From the NCBI RefSeq assembly GCF_000283155.1, contig NW_004454165.1, positions 42,779,505 to 42,843,504 on the forward strand: a DNA stretch of 64,000 bases, read 5' to 3'. Numbering within the stretch: the first letter of the stretch is position 1; the number at the start of each line of letters is the position of its first letter. Source of the DNA: Ceratotherium simum simum. Taxonomy: Eukaryota; Chordata; Mammalia; Perissodactyla; Rhinocerotidae. The position numbers were made by a program, and so were the translations under genes. Under the pieces are notes generated by a model. It did not search any database, had not been told where the DNA came from, and worked only from the letters and a program-made list of their open reading frames with translations. Positions 1-10,770 of this stretch are shown here, in pieces.

Positions 1-685
1 GTGAGGGCGCACGCCCTCCTGGAGCTCCGCCATCCCTTCGGTCCCGTCTGCCTGCAGACCCGGGTGAGGATTCCCGATGGTAGCAGTGAAGGAGCCTGGG
101 CCGCAGGGGACAGTGCCCGGGCCGAGGTCAGCCGGGAGGACTTGCTGGGCAGAGGAGCGAGGCCGGGGCGCTGTCATGCTGCTCCACCAGGAGCGCTGAG
201 GCCCCCACATTGTTTGAAACAGACTCGGTTCTCAAAGTGTGGGGGTCAGAGGTCACTTGTGCCTAGCAAAATCAGAGAGGGGGCTTCTCACGTTTTGTAT
301 TTGGGGGAAGGAGAAGGGATGCAGCGGGTGGCCGGTCCCTGCGTGCCACTTCAGCCTGAGGGCACACATGGCAGGTGACACAGACTTAACGGTGCTCTGA
401 CCTGGTGCCCAGCCTTGGGCTGAGGGTCGGTGACCTGTTTTCCCTCAGCTGTCCAAGCCCTGGTCCCGCCCGCCAGGCCGAGTGCTCCACCACAGGCACC
501 TGCTCTCCCTCCCGTGGTCCTCGCATGGCCACCTCCCCAGGCCGCATTTCTGAGGACGCCAACACTGGAATGGGTGTGGGGGGACAGGTTTACAGCACGC
601 GGACCCGGCTTCCCCACCGTCTCCCTAAACCAGAGCCACTCTGTCTTCCATTTCTGCTGTAGTTTAGAAATTAGCATTCACTGGA
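1..685. other. GC-rich unique sequence, no feature recognised
   Basis: This stretch is GC-rich with scattered CpGs and no repeat family I recognise. Several short frames are open, including one running in from the window edge to 378, but they overlap on both strands, carry no known motif, and are what GC-rich non-coding DNA gives by chance. Confidence 0.5.
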
Positions 686-696
686 AAATTTTGTGG

Positions 697-939
697 TTTT
701 TTTTTTGGTGAGGAAGATTAGCCCTGAGCTAACATCTGTTGCCACTCCTCCTCTTTTTTGCTGAGGAAGATTGGCCCTGAGCTAACATCCGTGCCCATCT
801 TCCTCTGCTTTATATGGGACGCCGCCACAGCATGGCCTGACAAGCAGTGCCTCGGTGCACACCAGGGATCCGAACCTTCGAACCCCAGGCCCCTGAAGGG
901 AGCGGGTGAACTTAACCGCTACGCCACCAGGCCAGCCCC
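697..939 (-). mobile_element. ERE SINE, full length, with target-site duplication
   Basis: This is a tRNA-derived SINE of the equine ERE type, read on the minus strand. The poly-T run at 697-706 is its 3' A-tail and the tRNA-like head ends near 939. Its tail holds two successive copies of a gaggaagatt-type hairpin unit (near 711-752 and 761-805). Flanking copies aaattttgtggttt (686-699) and aaattttgtcgttt (940-953) match at 13 of 14 bases and are the insertion-site duplication. It is non-coding, and SINEs of this kind are moved by L1 enzymes. Confidence 0.93.
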
Positions 940-953
940 AAATTTTGTCGTTT

Positions 954-1799
954 AAAAAAGTGATTTGAAGTAGTCAAGGGGAAAATTGTCCTAAGTTACT
1001 GATTTGTTCAAAAATGAGGCTCAGGGAAAGAAGCTGACTGACGTCCAACGTCAGCTCTACGCGGTGAGACAGAAAGGAGGAGGGAAAAGAAACGCGCTGG
1101 GCTGGTGCGCACGCGACTGGTCGCCGCGTCGTGTTTCGGGGGGACAGTTTCTGCTTTCGTTCTGGAAGCAGCTGGCAGTCGTGGCTTTTCAGAATTCCAG
1201 GCCTGCGTTTACTAGCGAGTGGATCTCCAGGAGCCGGGAGCCGGCCCGGACGGGTGGAGTCAGAGCTCACCTGGGTTGAGGGGAGCAGACCTCCAGGGAG
1301 GCTGGAGCGTCCTCCTGTCCCCTCCGCCTTATAAATATCACCCAAGGAGCCTCGTGCAGACAGGGGAGGGGTGGAGGGGAGAAGCCTTATTAACATCCCC
1401 AGTGGATCTGAGGCTCCTCAGGCCAGCGCAGCCGAGCGTCTGGAGGATGAAGGGCTGGACGGAGCTTGGACGTCTGACCCGCTAACGCTGGCGCAGCGTG
1501 AGACGCAGGACCTTTTACTGATTGGTTTAAAAACCCAAACAGGAGCTATCGCCTGCCTTCTCCGTGTTTGTTTCCAAATGCCTTACTCATTCTTCCCCAC
1601 GCTTAGTGCTGCATACTCCTTGAAAATACTCCTTCCAGTAAAACGTGGCCGGTAGCTCCCCAGGAGTAAACAAGGTAGTGGCCCCCCATGTGAAGAGCAG
1701 TTTAATTGTCTCGCCTCCCCCCAGAGATGGATGAAATGCTCTGGTCACAGTTCTGCTTACCCAGGTATCGGGGTGTGAGGGCAGGTTTCCTGCAGCCCT
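954..1799. other. Unique sequence, no feature recognised
   Basis: There is no recognisable repeat or exon. Short frames are open in several phases, without domains or codon patterns that set one apart. Confidence 0.45.
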
Positions 1800-1910
1800 T
1801 CTGTGTGGGTGGTGTCATTTAAACCCCCAACTTAGGGACAGTGAGAGGGAGGCCAGAATCTGTAGGCCACCAGCCCCAGGTCACACGGGCTAGCGGGGCA
1901 GAGGCTGGCC
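1800..1910 (-). mobile_element. Possible MIR SINE remnant
   Basis: A weak match to the reverse complement of a MIR. The clearest part is ccccaggtcacacgggctag near 1874-1893, which resembles the MIR segment that follows the conserved core. It is strongly diverged and without clear ends. Confidence 0.35.
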
Positions 1911-3320
1911 TGTCTCCAGGGCAGACCTTTTCCCTTCCCTGTATCGCCGTTACATAAGCCTTCATCAGGAAGCTCAGTTAGGTTCCACGGTTTGGCCGGT
2001 AGACTGGGGTGTGGAGACAGCGATACCCACGGCCGGGCCCCGGGGCAGAGGCCTTTCTTGATCGTTGGAAACACTTCTGCCTGTTCTCATGTCCGTTGGA
2101 CAGAATAACGGAGAGGCGTTCCTTCTCGAGTACTGGGGGACTTGCAGTGGAACACACCAGGTGGGGGTTAGTGTCCTGGTGTTGTAACGCTGTCAGGAGC
2201 CCGTAGTTTTTCTTATGAGACGTATTTGGTTCATGTGCGAGAGGCCTGAAACTTGAAAACAAGTCCCGTTGAATTTCAGCGGATGTATAGTGGTCATCAG
2301 CTCATCCGTTTTAGTGTTCTTCGTAGTGTTATATAACAGAGTTCTCAAAGCTGTATGAATATTTGTGAAATGAAGTGATTTTTAAAGAATTTTCCTGGTT
2401 CTCATGGATGTGAGAATTCATATTGTTGAACATATTCAAATAAAAAGAAATAATGCACCGCATAAATGGCAGTTTTGTAGTACTCTGTAAGTGTCATCGT
2501 GCCTTCTTTAGAAGAAGGTCTCCATGGGTTTTAGTTCTTGTTTAATGCTGTGGTGGCTTCTAAGGCTACAGTCGCTTCAGGCGGAATGGAAATGTCATTC
2601 CCTGTTTAGTTTGTGGGAGGATCACATGCTGGCCATTTGATCTTGTGCCGACAGCTAACTGCTGATAAGGATGAAATGAAACCAGATAGCAGTCGCTGTG
2701 TACCCAACTGAGGAAGAAGCAAGCCCGGAATGCTGATGTGGAGCTGGTGGCCGAGGGCTGGTGTAGGCGAGGAAGAGAGAAGTGAGACGGGTGGTTACCT
2801 GCGTCTCCTTCTTCCGGCCTGTGTGTTCTCTCGGGCTCTCCTGCATCCTCCCCTGACTCTCTCGTCTTCCTCTGTGGTGAGCCTGATCTCCTCTGCCTTT
2901 TCCTCGTCTCCGACTCCTTAGGGAGCATCATCTTCTGGGGTCGGGGACCCAACTGGGAACATTCTCATCTCAGCCAGAGAAAACGCTTGCGGTGGTTTTC
3001 CTGCGTTGATGGATGTGGTTGAGGCAGCCCCAGGGACCTCACAGCCCAGCTCTAAGCCACCATGCGCAGGGGTGACAGGAGGGACGGAGCTGGGGGGCTA
3101 GCTGCTCATTTGGACATGTCACTTCTGTAGCCCCACGTCTTGTGAGTATTTTATACGCTTCTGTAGTATAACAAGTGTTCTGTGGGAGCGCGACTTTGAC
3201 ACAGACACAGAACAACATGGAGGTGGAATACTCCTGACCACAGGACGGTTGAGAACACCCAGAGCTGTTTGTCCCCAAGTTTCTGGCAGATTCGTTAGTG
3301 AGATGATTGTGCATCAGAGG
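1911..3320. other. Unique sequence with an AT-rich patch
   Basis: No repeat family was recognised. Base composition falls to AT-rich between about 2270 and 2480, flanked by GC-richer DNA. Frames on both strands at 2566-2952 are mutual shadows without known motifs. Confidence 0.45.
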
Positions 3321-3554
3321 TTTTTTTTTTTGTGAGGAAGGTCAGCCCTGAGCTGACATCTGTTGCCAAGCCTCCTCTTTTTGCTGAGGAAGACTGGCCC
3401 TGGGCTAACATCCATGCCCATCTTCCTCTACTTTATATGGGACACTGCCACAGCATGGCCCGACACACGGTGCGTCCGTGCGCACCCGGGCTCTGAACCC
3501 AGGCCACCAGCAGTGGAGTGCGTGCACTTAACCACTATGCCACAGGGCCGGCCC
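3321..3554 (-). mobile_element. ERE SINE, full length
   Basis: A minus-strand ERE with its poly-T (A-tail) at 3321-3331, two tandem hairpin units in the tail, and a tRNA-like head that ends in ggccggccc at about 3547-3554. It belongs to the same tail subtype as the copies at 697 and 25730. I could not see a convincing target-site duplication, so it is probably older or has lost it. Confidence 0.9.
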
Positions 3555-3606
3555 TGGATTCTTTTGCAGCGTTAATGATTTCACATTTATTTTCGGCTGA
3601 CGGTAT

Positions 3607-3617
3607 TCTTGCTGCTT

Positions 3618-3651
<34 letters not shown>

Positions 3652-3759
3652 TTTTATTTATTTATTTTTCCCCCAAAGCCCCAGTACATAGTTGTCTGTC
3701 ATAGCTGCACATCCTTCCAGTTGCTGTACGTGGGACGCGGCCTCATCTTGCTGCTTCTT
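3607..3759 (-). mobile_element. 5'-truncated ERE SINE with perfect target-site duplication
   Basis: The body (3621-3745) is only the 3' half of a minus-strand ERE: poly-T, an aataaataaa-type A-rich tail, the cccaaagccccagtacatag segment, then a stop inside the body before the tRNA-like head. It is bounded by perfect 14-bp copies tcttgctgcttctt at 3607-3620 and 3746-3759. So the copy was inserted in this shortened form by reverse transcription, and was not cut back later. Confidence 0.92.
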
Positions 3760-4530
3760 GTTGTGCTCATAAAGTTGTATTTGTTAGCCAGCCAAAAATT
3801 AACGTTTCCAGTTAACAGTTTTATAACTCTACACATGTTCTGCGTGCATCCTATTGGAGAAGATGCCTGCTAGTGTCATTTGAAATCTCATGGGAACGAG
3901 AGCTGCCTTTAGAGGGGTCCCCCCTCCACGTGGTGTGTGGTGGACTTTGGGGGTGGAGAGATGGGGGGTCAGCCCTTCTGGGTTGTGACCCAGCTGCCCC
4001 TGTTCAGCTTCTTATAACTGTCCTCCTCCGAGGTTACAGAGAGCCCTGTTCCTGGGTGTGGAGTTAGCACCTAGCCGTCAGGAGCAGGTGGATCAAAGGC
4101 TGGTCTTGAATAGAATATTAAGGGACGAGGGAGGCTTAAAACTGCGACATTGGTTTTAACAGAAAAGAGCAGGCATTGTATTGATCAACAGCCTAGCCTG
4201 TTTGAACTGTACGCATGTGATTTTAGAGTGCTGTTGCATGCTATCTGGGCAAATGGTCGGAGGGGTCAGCAGGCCGGCTGGCCTGAGTCTGTCCTTCTGA
4301 TGCAAGGCCAGGTAATTGTATGATCATCTGCTTCAGGTGTGTCACCTGTCTCAGAGAGGCAGTGAAAAACTAAATAAATATAAAAAGACTACCTTTTATT
4401 GTTTTCTTATAAATTTTCCTGTTTATTACTTTGTTTTAAAATACTATTAAAATTTAAAATTAGCATGTAGGCTGTAGGAATAATCCCATTTACTTAATTA
4501 AAAAATGTATCCTTGATGCAAAGTAAATAT
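3760..4530. other. Unique sequence, no feature recognised
   Basis: Mixed composition, becoming AT-rich after 4370. No known repeat or exon was recognised. Confidence 0.45.
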
Positions 4531-5003
4531 TTCCATTCCATTTCTAGGAATTAACCTCAGGAAATTATGGTCCAGGAGCACAAAGATGACCATATTAAAA
4601 TGCTCCTTGCAGCACTGCTTATGGTAGCAAAGAAAGCCACTCAGATCTCTAATGGGCTTGCTTAAATACACTACTGAAAATTCATACAAGGGAATACCAT
4701 GCAGTCCTTTAGAAAGATGATATAGATTGAGATTTATTGATGTGGAAAGTAGTTTATACTGTGTTGGGTAAAAAAAGCATATTGCAAACAGTACATATAA
4801 TATGATCCCGTTTTTAGTATATATGCCTTTTTATGGATCCATGTAAATATATGCATAGAAAAAAATCTGGAAAATTATGTTAGCCAGTGATTATCTCTGG
4901 ATGTTAAGATCATGGGTTATTGTTTTATTCATCTTTGTTTTTCTGTGTGTGCTCAAAGTTCTGTACTGGTCATGTATTGCTTTTGTAATCAGAAAAAAGA
5001 ATA
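4531..5003 (+). mobile_element. Old L1 LINE, 3' part
   Basis: A diverged plus-strand L1 of the older mammalian L1M type. It covers the end of the ORF2 region (a decayed version of the stretch for '...ncSIiynS', a gcagtcctttagaaag 'EYCAAIK' region) and the 3' UTR, which has gatcccgtttttagtatata, gcatagaaaaaaatctgga and atctctggatg motifs and ends at taatcagaaaaaagaat. No open frame survives. The 5' part is missing. Confidence 0.82.
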
Positions 5004-6104
5004 AAGCTTTTACCACTAAAATTAAAACGAGTTGCACAGTGCAGAACGTTATTACTGTTATTACTAAGAAGCAAACACTTAGTGGAAGGTAACAGCTGTC
5101 CTACCCATGCTGGTAACTGGCTTTGGATAAGCAGATCCCTCTCTGTGTTAGTCCTCCAGGCTCTCCCTGTCATGCTGTTCCTAATAATAGTCCAATCAAT
5201 CTGATGAAGAGGTCCCCCCAGCATAGCCTAAAAATACATTTAAAATCACTGTGAGGGGAAACAGAGAGGAAGGTTAGATAGAGACGACCTTGAGGGCTGA
5301 GGACAGAAGTCTTGTCATGTGTGCCTTTGGCCACATTGGAGTGAGGGCTCCACGTGGTCATCAAGCTGGAGACCAGGCTGGCGTCTCACCCAGGGCCACC
5401 ACCACAGTTATCGTTTACAAACCTAAAGTCAGTTTCCTGTGTTCTTGGACTTGAAGGCAGAGAAGAATGTGACCTGAGAACAAGGGCCTTAGGGGCCGGG
5501 GGGCGGAGCGAGGGGGTCTCACAGCAGAGTGGCTGGAGGGGCAGAGTTGGACACGACGAGTCCCACGGTCAGCTGTGGCCGAAGGACATAAAGTGGACAT
5601 CCACTACACGCCCTTAGGTCCCCCTCCTCCTCCCTCATCTCCAGATCCCCCCAAATTTAGATGAGTGTGAGCAGGAGTCAAGGTTGCAAGCTAGAATTGA
5701 GGGCGATTGAGAGAGCGGGGCAGCGGGAGAGGGGCGATGCCTGACCCAGCCCCAGCCCTGAGGGGTGGCGAGGGCCAGGCTCACATCCCGCCACGTGTAG
5801 GGTGGGAGATTGAGTCTTCTTCATTCAAGTGCCTGGGGCCATTTGACCCAACCGTGTGGAGTTGTTGACCCAACCGTGTGGAGTTGTTGGGCTGACATCA
5901 GGGTGACAGATGCAGACAGACGCCTGGTCCCCTCCCAGGTGGCCGGTGCCCAGGAGGTGGAGGAACCAGGAGCCTCCGGGCGCCCACCCCCCGGGGGCTG
6001 CAGGGTCCCTTTGATGCCAGGGGAATCATGTGTACATGTGCCACCTTAGCATTTTGTGGGGTCTGTCATTTAATGTGTTGAGAAGCCTGTTATAGGGCCT
6101 GGGT
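5004..6104. other. Unique sequence
   Basis: Mostly unique DNA without a recognised repeat, apart from a small perfect tandem duplication at 5845-5888. No exon-like frame is supported. Confidence 0.45.
5845..5888. repeat. Perfect 22-bp tandem duplication
   Basis: The unit gacccaaccgtgtggagttg plus tt occurs twice, head to tail, at 5845-5866 and 5867-5888 with no difference. This is a recent local duplication or a two-copy VNTR. Confidence 0.95.
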
Positions 6105-6215
6105 GGTGTGATCCCAATTTTCAGATGAAGAAGATGAGGCTCGCAGAGTTGGCTGCCACTCCAGAGTCACGTCGGGTGTCACAGCTGTGGAGCCTGTTCT
6201 GACACCAGTGCCCAA
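6105..6215 (-). mobile_element. MIR SINE remnant
   Basis: It resembles the reverse complement of the MIR core: the part that usually reads 'ttacagatgaggaaactgaggc' appears as ttcagatgaagaagatgagg (6119-6138), followed by a decayed acagctg region. An old tRNA-derived SINE, ends uncertain. Confidence 0.6.
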
Positions 6216-6239
6216 CACCAGCGGGTGTCGTGCAGCTCA

Positions 6240-6925
6240 GTTCACTTCTGACACTGGGTGCCCGGAGTTAGCGCAGACCCGCCCCACAGGTTAGGGCTCA
6301 GTCCCACAAGACCATCGCCGCTGCGGACGCCGGCTGCAGGTCCCGAGCCACCTGTGCTTCTGACCGACCAGCTATGAATTCGGGGTTCCCACGACCCCTG
6401 CAGGTTTGACAGTTTACTAGAACAACTGCCAGAACTCACTGGAAGTACAGTCCTTACAATTCCCTTTTATCATAGAGGACATAAGTCAGCCATGTGGAAG
6501 TGACGCTTCTGGGGTCTGGGAGGAGGTGGGCTTCCTGCCTGCTCTCATGGGTGAGGACGTCACCCTCTCACACTGGGTGTGTCCGTCTACCACCAGGCCG
6601 CTCCCCACGCATCTCCGCTCCCCACGCATCTCGCATCTCGCTGAGGTCTCAGCACAGCACTGGCCACGTGGTCGGCGCAGTCTCCCGCCCTCCGCCCTCC
6701 CCAGAGGGATGGGGTTCAAGTTCCAGCCCTATAATTCGTGTGGGCCAGCCCCTCCCTTGAGACTGTCCAGGGCCCCCTGAGTCACCTGAGAGGTGTGGTC
6801 GAAAGGGGCTCCGGGTGAATGATCAAAGGTTCTCCTGCCACACAGGAAATTCCAAGCCTTTTGAAGTTCTGTGCCAGGAACTGGAGGAAGACCAGAGCCA
6901 GGATCTGAATCGAGTGTTGGTTTCT
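6240..6925 (+). mobile_element. LTR fragment, copy 1 of a repeated family
   Basis: Shares ordered blocks with 7839-8665: ggttagggctcagtcccaca (6291-6310), the cttctgac...agct block, the gaggacataa block, and the terminal block with caggaaattccaa and ttctgtgccaggaactgg (6844-6885). The non-coding make-up suggests an ancient retroviral-type LTR common to placental mammals. I do not assign a subfamily. The middle (6480-6770) is more diverged. Confidence 0.7.
6598..6638. repeat. 17-bp tandem repeat, 2.4 copies
   Basis: The unit ccgctccccacgcatct is repeated at 6598-6614 and 6615-6631, followed by a partial cgcatct (6632-6638). It lies inside LTR copy 1 and is a local slippage-type duplication. 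Confidence 0.93.
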
Positions 6926-7519
6926 GAAACTTACTTGCTTTCCTTTATCCCGCCGCCTTCTGCGGCCATCCGTGCCCTGCTGTATTCCCCACTGCCTCTC
7001 CAAGCCGCACCCACTTCTGCTCTGGACTGTGGCATAGCCTCCAGGCCTGGCCCGAGTCCAGGCGGATGGTCATTTGGTCCGCTGTTGACCCTGCAGTGCC
7101 CCTTCCTACTAGGCAGTGGCCATGCGGTTCCTGGTGGAGAACTTCAGCTCTCCCCTGCTTCAACCCAGTGCCTGTTGCAGAAGACCCAGACCCTACCCTC
7201 AGGAAGGTGACTCGGCCAGGGTGGCAGCCAGGCGTGGGCTGGGGCAGGCAGGTTCCTCCGTGATTCCAGCACGCGTGGCCTTCTGTGGTGAAGGCGAGTC
7301 CAAAATGCTTCGAGAGCACGCAGGAGCTGGCGAGAGAGGCTTCCTGGGGAGGAGACGGGATGCCTGTTGGGGGCGGTTTCTTGTCCCCCTCCTGCCCGGC
7401 CTCCACTGCCTCCTTCGTCCCCCTGTGGTCGCTTTTCCATTTTTATCTCTTACCCGCTGCCCTTCACATACCCCTCGTGCAGCAGCCCAGGTGGCCAACC
7501 ACATCGACACAGACCTCAG
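6926..7519. other. Sequence between two LTR copies
   Basis: No retroviral internal gene or known repeat was recognised. Overlapping GC-rich frames on both strands are mutual shadows. Under one reading this is what remains of an internal region; under another it is unrelated unique DNA. Confidence 0.4.
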
Positions 7520-7580
7520 TTTACCTGGGTGCCTCAGGATAATTTGCATACAGTAAGTGCTCAATCAGTGTTTAATGACC
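7520..7580 (+). mobile_element. MIR/L2 3' tail remnant
   Basis: The piece catacagtaagtgctcaat (7548-7566) followed by cagtgtttaatgac matches the 3' tail shared by MIR and L2 elements. Only this short tail is visible. Confidence 0.5.
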
Positions 7581-7619
7581 CTAAAGACCAAGTGCAGGTA
7601 GTTTTTCTCTCTGCATAAA

Positions 7620-7830
7620 GGGCCGGCCCCGTGGCTTGGCGGTTAAGTGCTCGCACTCCGCTGCTGGTGGCCTGGGTTCAGATCCCGGGCGCGCACCAAC
7701 GCACCACTTCTCCGGCCACGCTGAGGCTGCGTCCCGCATACAGCAACTAGAAGGATGTGCAGCTATGACATACAACTATCTACTGGGGCCTTGGGGGGAA
7801 AATAAATAAATAAAATCTTTAAAAAAAAAA
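7620..7830 (+). mobile_element. ERE SINE, full length
   Basis: A plus-strand ERE starting with gggccggccccgtggcttgg. The tRNA-like A-box region (7632-7645) and the B-box-like gggttcagatcccgg (7674-7688) are in place. The body ends in an aaataaataaataaaatc tail and a poly-A at 7821-7830. It has the single-tail form without the gaggaagatt hairpins. No clear target-site duplication. Confidence 0.94.
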
Positions 7831-7838
7831 TGCAGTGA

Positions 7839-8665
7839 TGTGATAACAGAATAGTTTAGACACAGGTGGATTAGGTTCTGGACCCAGTTCCATTGGAGGG
7901 TGTCCAAGTAATTCTTCCACACCAGCAGGGCATCCAAGAACTCAGCTCAATCCTGACACGGATATGACCCTGGAGATCTCGTCAGACCCCGAAGGTTAGG
8001 GCTCAGTCCCACAAGACTGCACCCCCCCCACCCCCCACTTCAGACAGTGGTCCCAAGTCCACTTGTCACCTGGGCTTCTGACTAGCTGGCTGTAAATCAG
8101 AGGTTCCCATGACCCCCTCCTTGGGTTCGATTAATTTGCTGCTGGAGCAGCTCACAGAACTCTGAGACACAGTTTACTTACTAGATTCCTGGTTTATTAT
8201 AAAGGATATAACTCAGGAACAGCAGAGGGAAGAGATGCACAGGGCAGGGTGTGGGGAAGGGTGTGGTTTCCATGCCCTCTCCAGGTGCCCCTGTACTTAC
8301 GTCTCCACGTGTTCGCCAGCCCAGAAGCTCTCCAGACCTGTCCTTTTGGTTTTTATGGAGGCTTCATTACTGGGTGTGATTGGTTAATTCATTGGCCATT
8401 GGTGATTGAACTCCATCTCGAGCCTCCTCCCCTCCCCGAGGTCAGGATGGCACTGAAAGTTCCAGTCCTCCAATCCCGTGGTTGGTTCCCCTGGCAACCA
8501 GCCCTCATCCTGAGGTGTGGGTCCAAAATCGCCTCGTTAGAATAACAAAAGACACCTTTGTGACTCTCACCACTTAGGAAATTCCGAGGGGTTTAGGAGC
8601 TCTGTGCCAGGAAAGGGCAGAGACCAAACGCGTATTATGATAAATCACGGTATCACGCGAGGCAA
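7839..8665 (+). mobile_element. LTR, copy 2 of the same family
   Basis: A longer and better preserved copy of the family at 6240-6925, in the same orientation. Shared blocks include ggttagggctcagtcccaca (7996-8015), the tataaaggatataactcagg block (8198-8217) and ggaaattcc...ctctgtgccagg (8577-8611). It may start at tgtgataacaga (7839) and end near tatcacg (8650-8656). Non-coding. Confidence 0.72.
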
Positions 8666-9774
8666 AGCAAAGGTCGCAGCCCCTATCCCCAGCTAGGGGG
8701 ATTGTGTAGTTGCAGCGTGTGCCTATGAACTGCCCGTCCCCAGAGAGCTTCCAGAACACGAGCAGCCTCCGCTTGTGGAGGGTGACTGGGGACAGCGTCC
8801 CCGAAGACGGTCTGTTGGTTCCCTGAGTCTTCGAGGTTTGAGATGGGCCCCTTGTCCTCGGTGGTTGTGCTGGTGAGGAAGACGAGGACTGGGGTGAGGG
8901 AGACAGGGCCACCGCCCCCTGCAGCTGTTGTTGGCTCGGGCGCTGGGGAGGGCTGGGCAACCATCCCAGGGCCGCCCTGCTCTCCTCTGCACCAAGGGAG
9001 CAGTGCTGTAAATGCGGTTGGTGCCTGGGGTCCCAGTGTGGCCGTAAGGAAAGAAATAGAAGAAGGTGTCTCTGGAGGGAACACTCTCTGTCTCTGTCGC
9101 CAGGAGACGAAATGTGAGGCCTCAGGGAGAGAGGGGCTGGGGCACCAACTGCCCGCGGGGAGAGGAGTGAGCCTGCTGCTGCAGGGAACAGGCCTAATGG
9201 TAATTGCACTTTGAAGAGCTTTTCTCAGCAGATTCCCAGATCCGCCCGGTAAATGAGCCCCCAGTGGTCGTTAGTCAGGGCCCCAGGCTGGAGGTCTTAC
9301 TGGGTCTGCATCTGTGTCCGAAAGTGTCCCTGCTAACCGGTGAGCCAGCTGGGAAGGTGGGGAACAGACAGTCAACCAGCCGTCGCTGTGCAAGTTGGAA
9401 GAGAAGTCCATTGCTTTGGGCGATTTGAAGGGCTCGGCGGAGCGGAAATCGACAGTGAATTGCTGTGTCTTAAAGTGTAAAGTTGAAACTTAAAGCGTTT
9501 GTGTTGTGAGAGAGGTACTAGTCAGAGTACGAAACACCGTTTCCAACACTGTATTTCCTCGGAAAGTACAATTCTGAAGGCATCTTCCTGGGACATGGGA
9601 ATCTTTCTTGTAGAAAACTTGTGGGACCTTGCAAGTTTCTTGTTTAATATACGGCTTTAAGACTCCTGCCTGTCTTCTGTGAATTCATTAAAATAACTCG
9701 GTGTTGTAGGTAAATCTGAGCTGTTTCTAGTGATAACTTGCTGCTCTATTTTTAGCAGGTTTCACTACTGTATT
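8666..9774. other. Unique sequence, no feature recognised
   Basis: GC-rich to about 9430, then AT-richer. A long minus-strand frame (8574-9209) starts in unique DNA and runs into the LTR end. It is not supported as a gene. No repeats recognised. Confidence 0.45.
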
Positions 9775-9960
9775 ACTCTCTTTCTTCACCCACTGTGGAC
9801 CAGGAATCGTGCCGGCCACTGGGAAAACCGAAAACCAGACAACAGAAGTAAGAGCGGTCTCTCCCTCTAGGAACTCAAATCTGGTGGGAGAATCAGGCAA
9901 AGGGGCACTTTCCAAAAAGTGCGTGAGAGACGCGATGAGAAGATGAGAACTTGCTTGGTT
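9775..9960 (-). mobile_element. L2 LINE fragment
   Basis: Resembles the reverse complement of an L2 3' end. The order is: a 'tgtg-ccaggcactgtgc' region seen as tgtggaccaggaatcgtgcc (9795-9814), an 'aacaagacagacaag' region, a 'ccctg-ctcatggagctt' region as ctccctctaggaactcaaat, then ctggtggga. Strongly diverged. Confidence 0.6.
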
Positions 9961-10377
9961 CTTCGCTCCTGAAGGAATCAGGTCGTGTCAAGTGGGAGGG
10001 ACTTTACATTGTATGAGGGTCCCTCGGCCCCATGTCTGGGTGCAGACGTCCTGAGTCATCTGGCTCATCAAGGGCGGCTGGGCTGGGGGCCTTCACCTCA
10101 CACCAGCTTGTGTTTCCAGAAGGAGACCCCGATGCCCACCTGCCCACAGGCCCCCCCCGTCCCGTCTCAGGGCGTCTCACTCGTGGTGGGGGTCAGTGAT
10201 GGGGGCTGCAGGGGCCCCTGTGAGAGGCCAGCCCAGCATCTCGTGTCCTTTCCACAAGTGGTTTCTCTCTCTGACTCCTGACTCGGGATGAATGAGAGTT
10301 ATGCTTCAGGTTCTAGCGAGGGCCCTTCTCTGACAAGCAAAAGAAAACATCCCTTTTTTCCTACCTTTCTCCTAGAC
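9961..10377. other. Unique sequence, no feature recognised
   Basis: GC-rich in its first half. No repeat or exon recognised. Confidence 0.4.
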
Positions 10378-10590
10378 CAGCATTGGCAGACTGTTTCTGA
10401 AGAGCCCATGTTTTCCATTTATAGGGCCTAAATATTTAAAGTATAGTAAGTATTTTAGGCTACAGGCTAAAATATCATTGCTCTGCGGCAATGACCCTAC
10501 TCTGCGGTCTCCTGGAAAGTGGCTGTGGACAGACAGTGTGTAACGAATGAGTGTGGCTGTGTGACAGTAGAACTGTGTTTAGAAAAGAGT
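10378..10590 (+). mobile_element. hAT-Charlie-type DNA transposon (MER58-like)
   Basis: Begins with cagcattggcagactgtttctg and has the characteristic stretch gggcctaaatatttaaagta...tattttaggct, with the 'gtggctgt' region downstream (10552-10560). This is the non-autonomous hAT-Charlie family with the 'ttggcaaac' type terminal repeat. The subfamily name is from memory. The 3' end is decayed. Confidence 0.65.
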
Positions 10591-10770
10591 CCCCTGCCTT
10601 TGCCCTTGACTGGAGTGGGGCTGGTGACCGATGAACATGGAGACCCCTCCCCCCTTGCCTGGCACCTGTGTCACAGTGTCATATCCATGTAGCTTTAACT
10701 AAAGATATTACTTATCGCTACCTCTGGTGTTCATTTCCCCATCTTTATCTTGATGTCTTCATTGATTGGT

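Noticed and set aside
7620..7645. tRNA gene
   Set aside because: The tRNA-like A and B boxes belong to ERE SINEs; no clover-leaf or anticodon arm of a true tRNA is present.
8574..9209. 211-codon minus-strand frame
   Set aside because: It starts in GC-rich unique DNA and runs into the end of an LTR; shadows exist on both strands, composition is low-complexity and no domain is seen.
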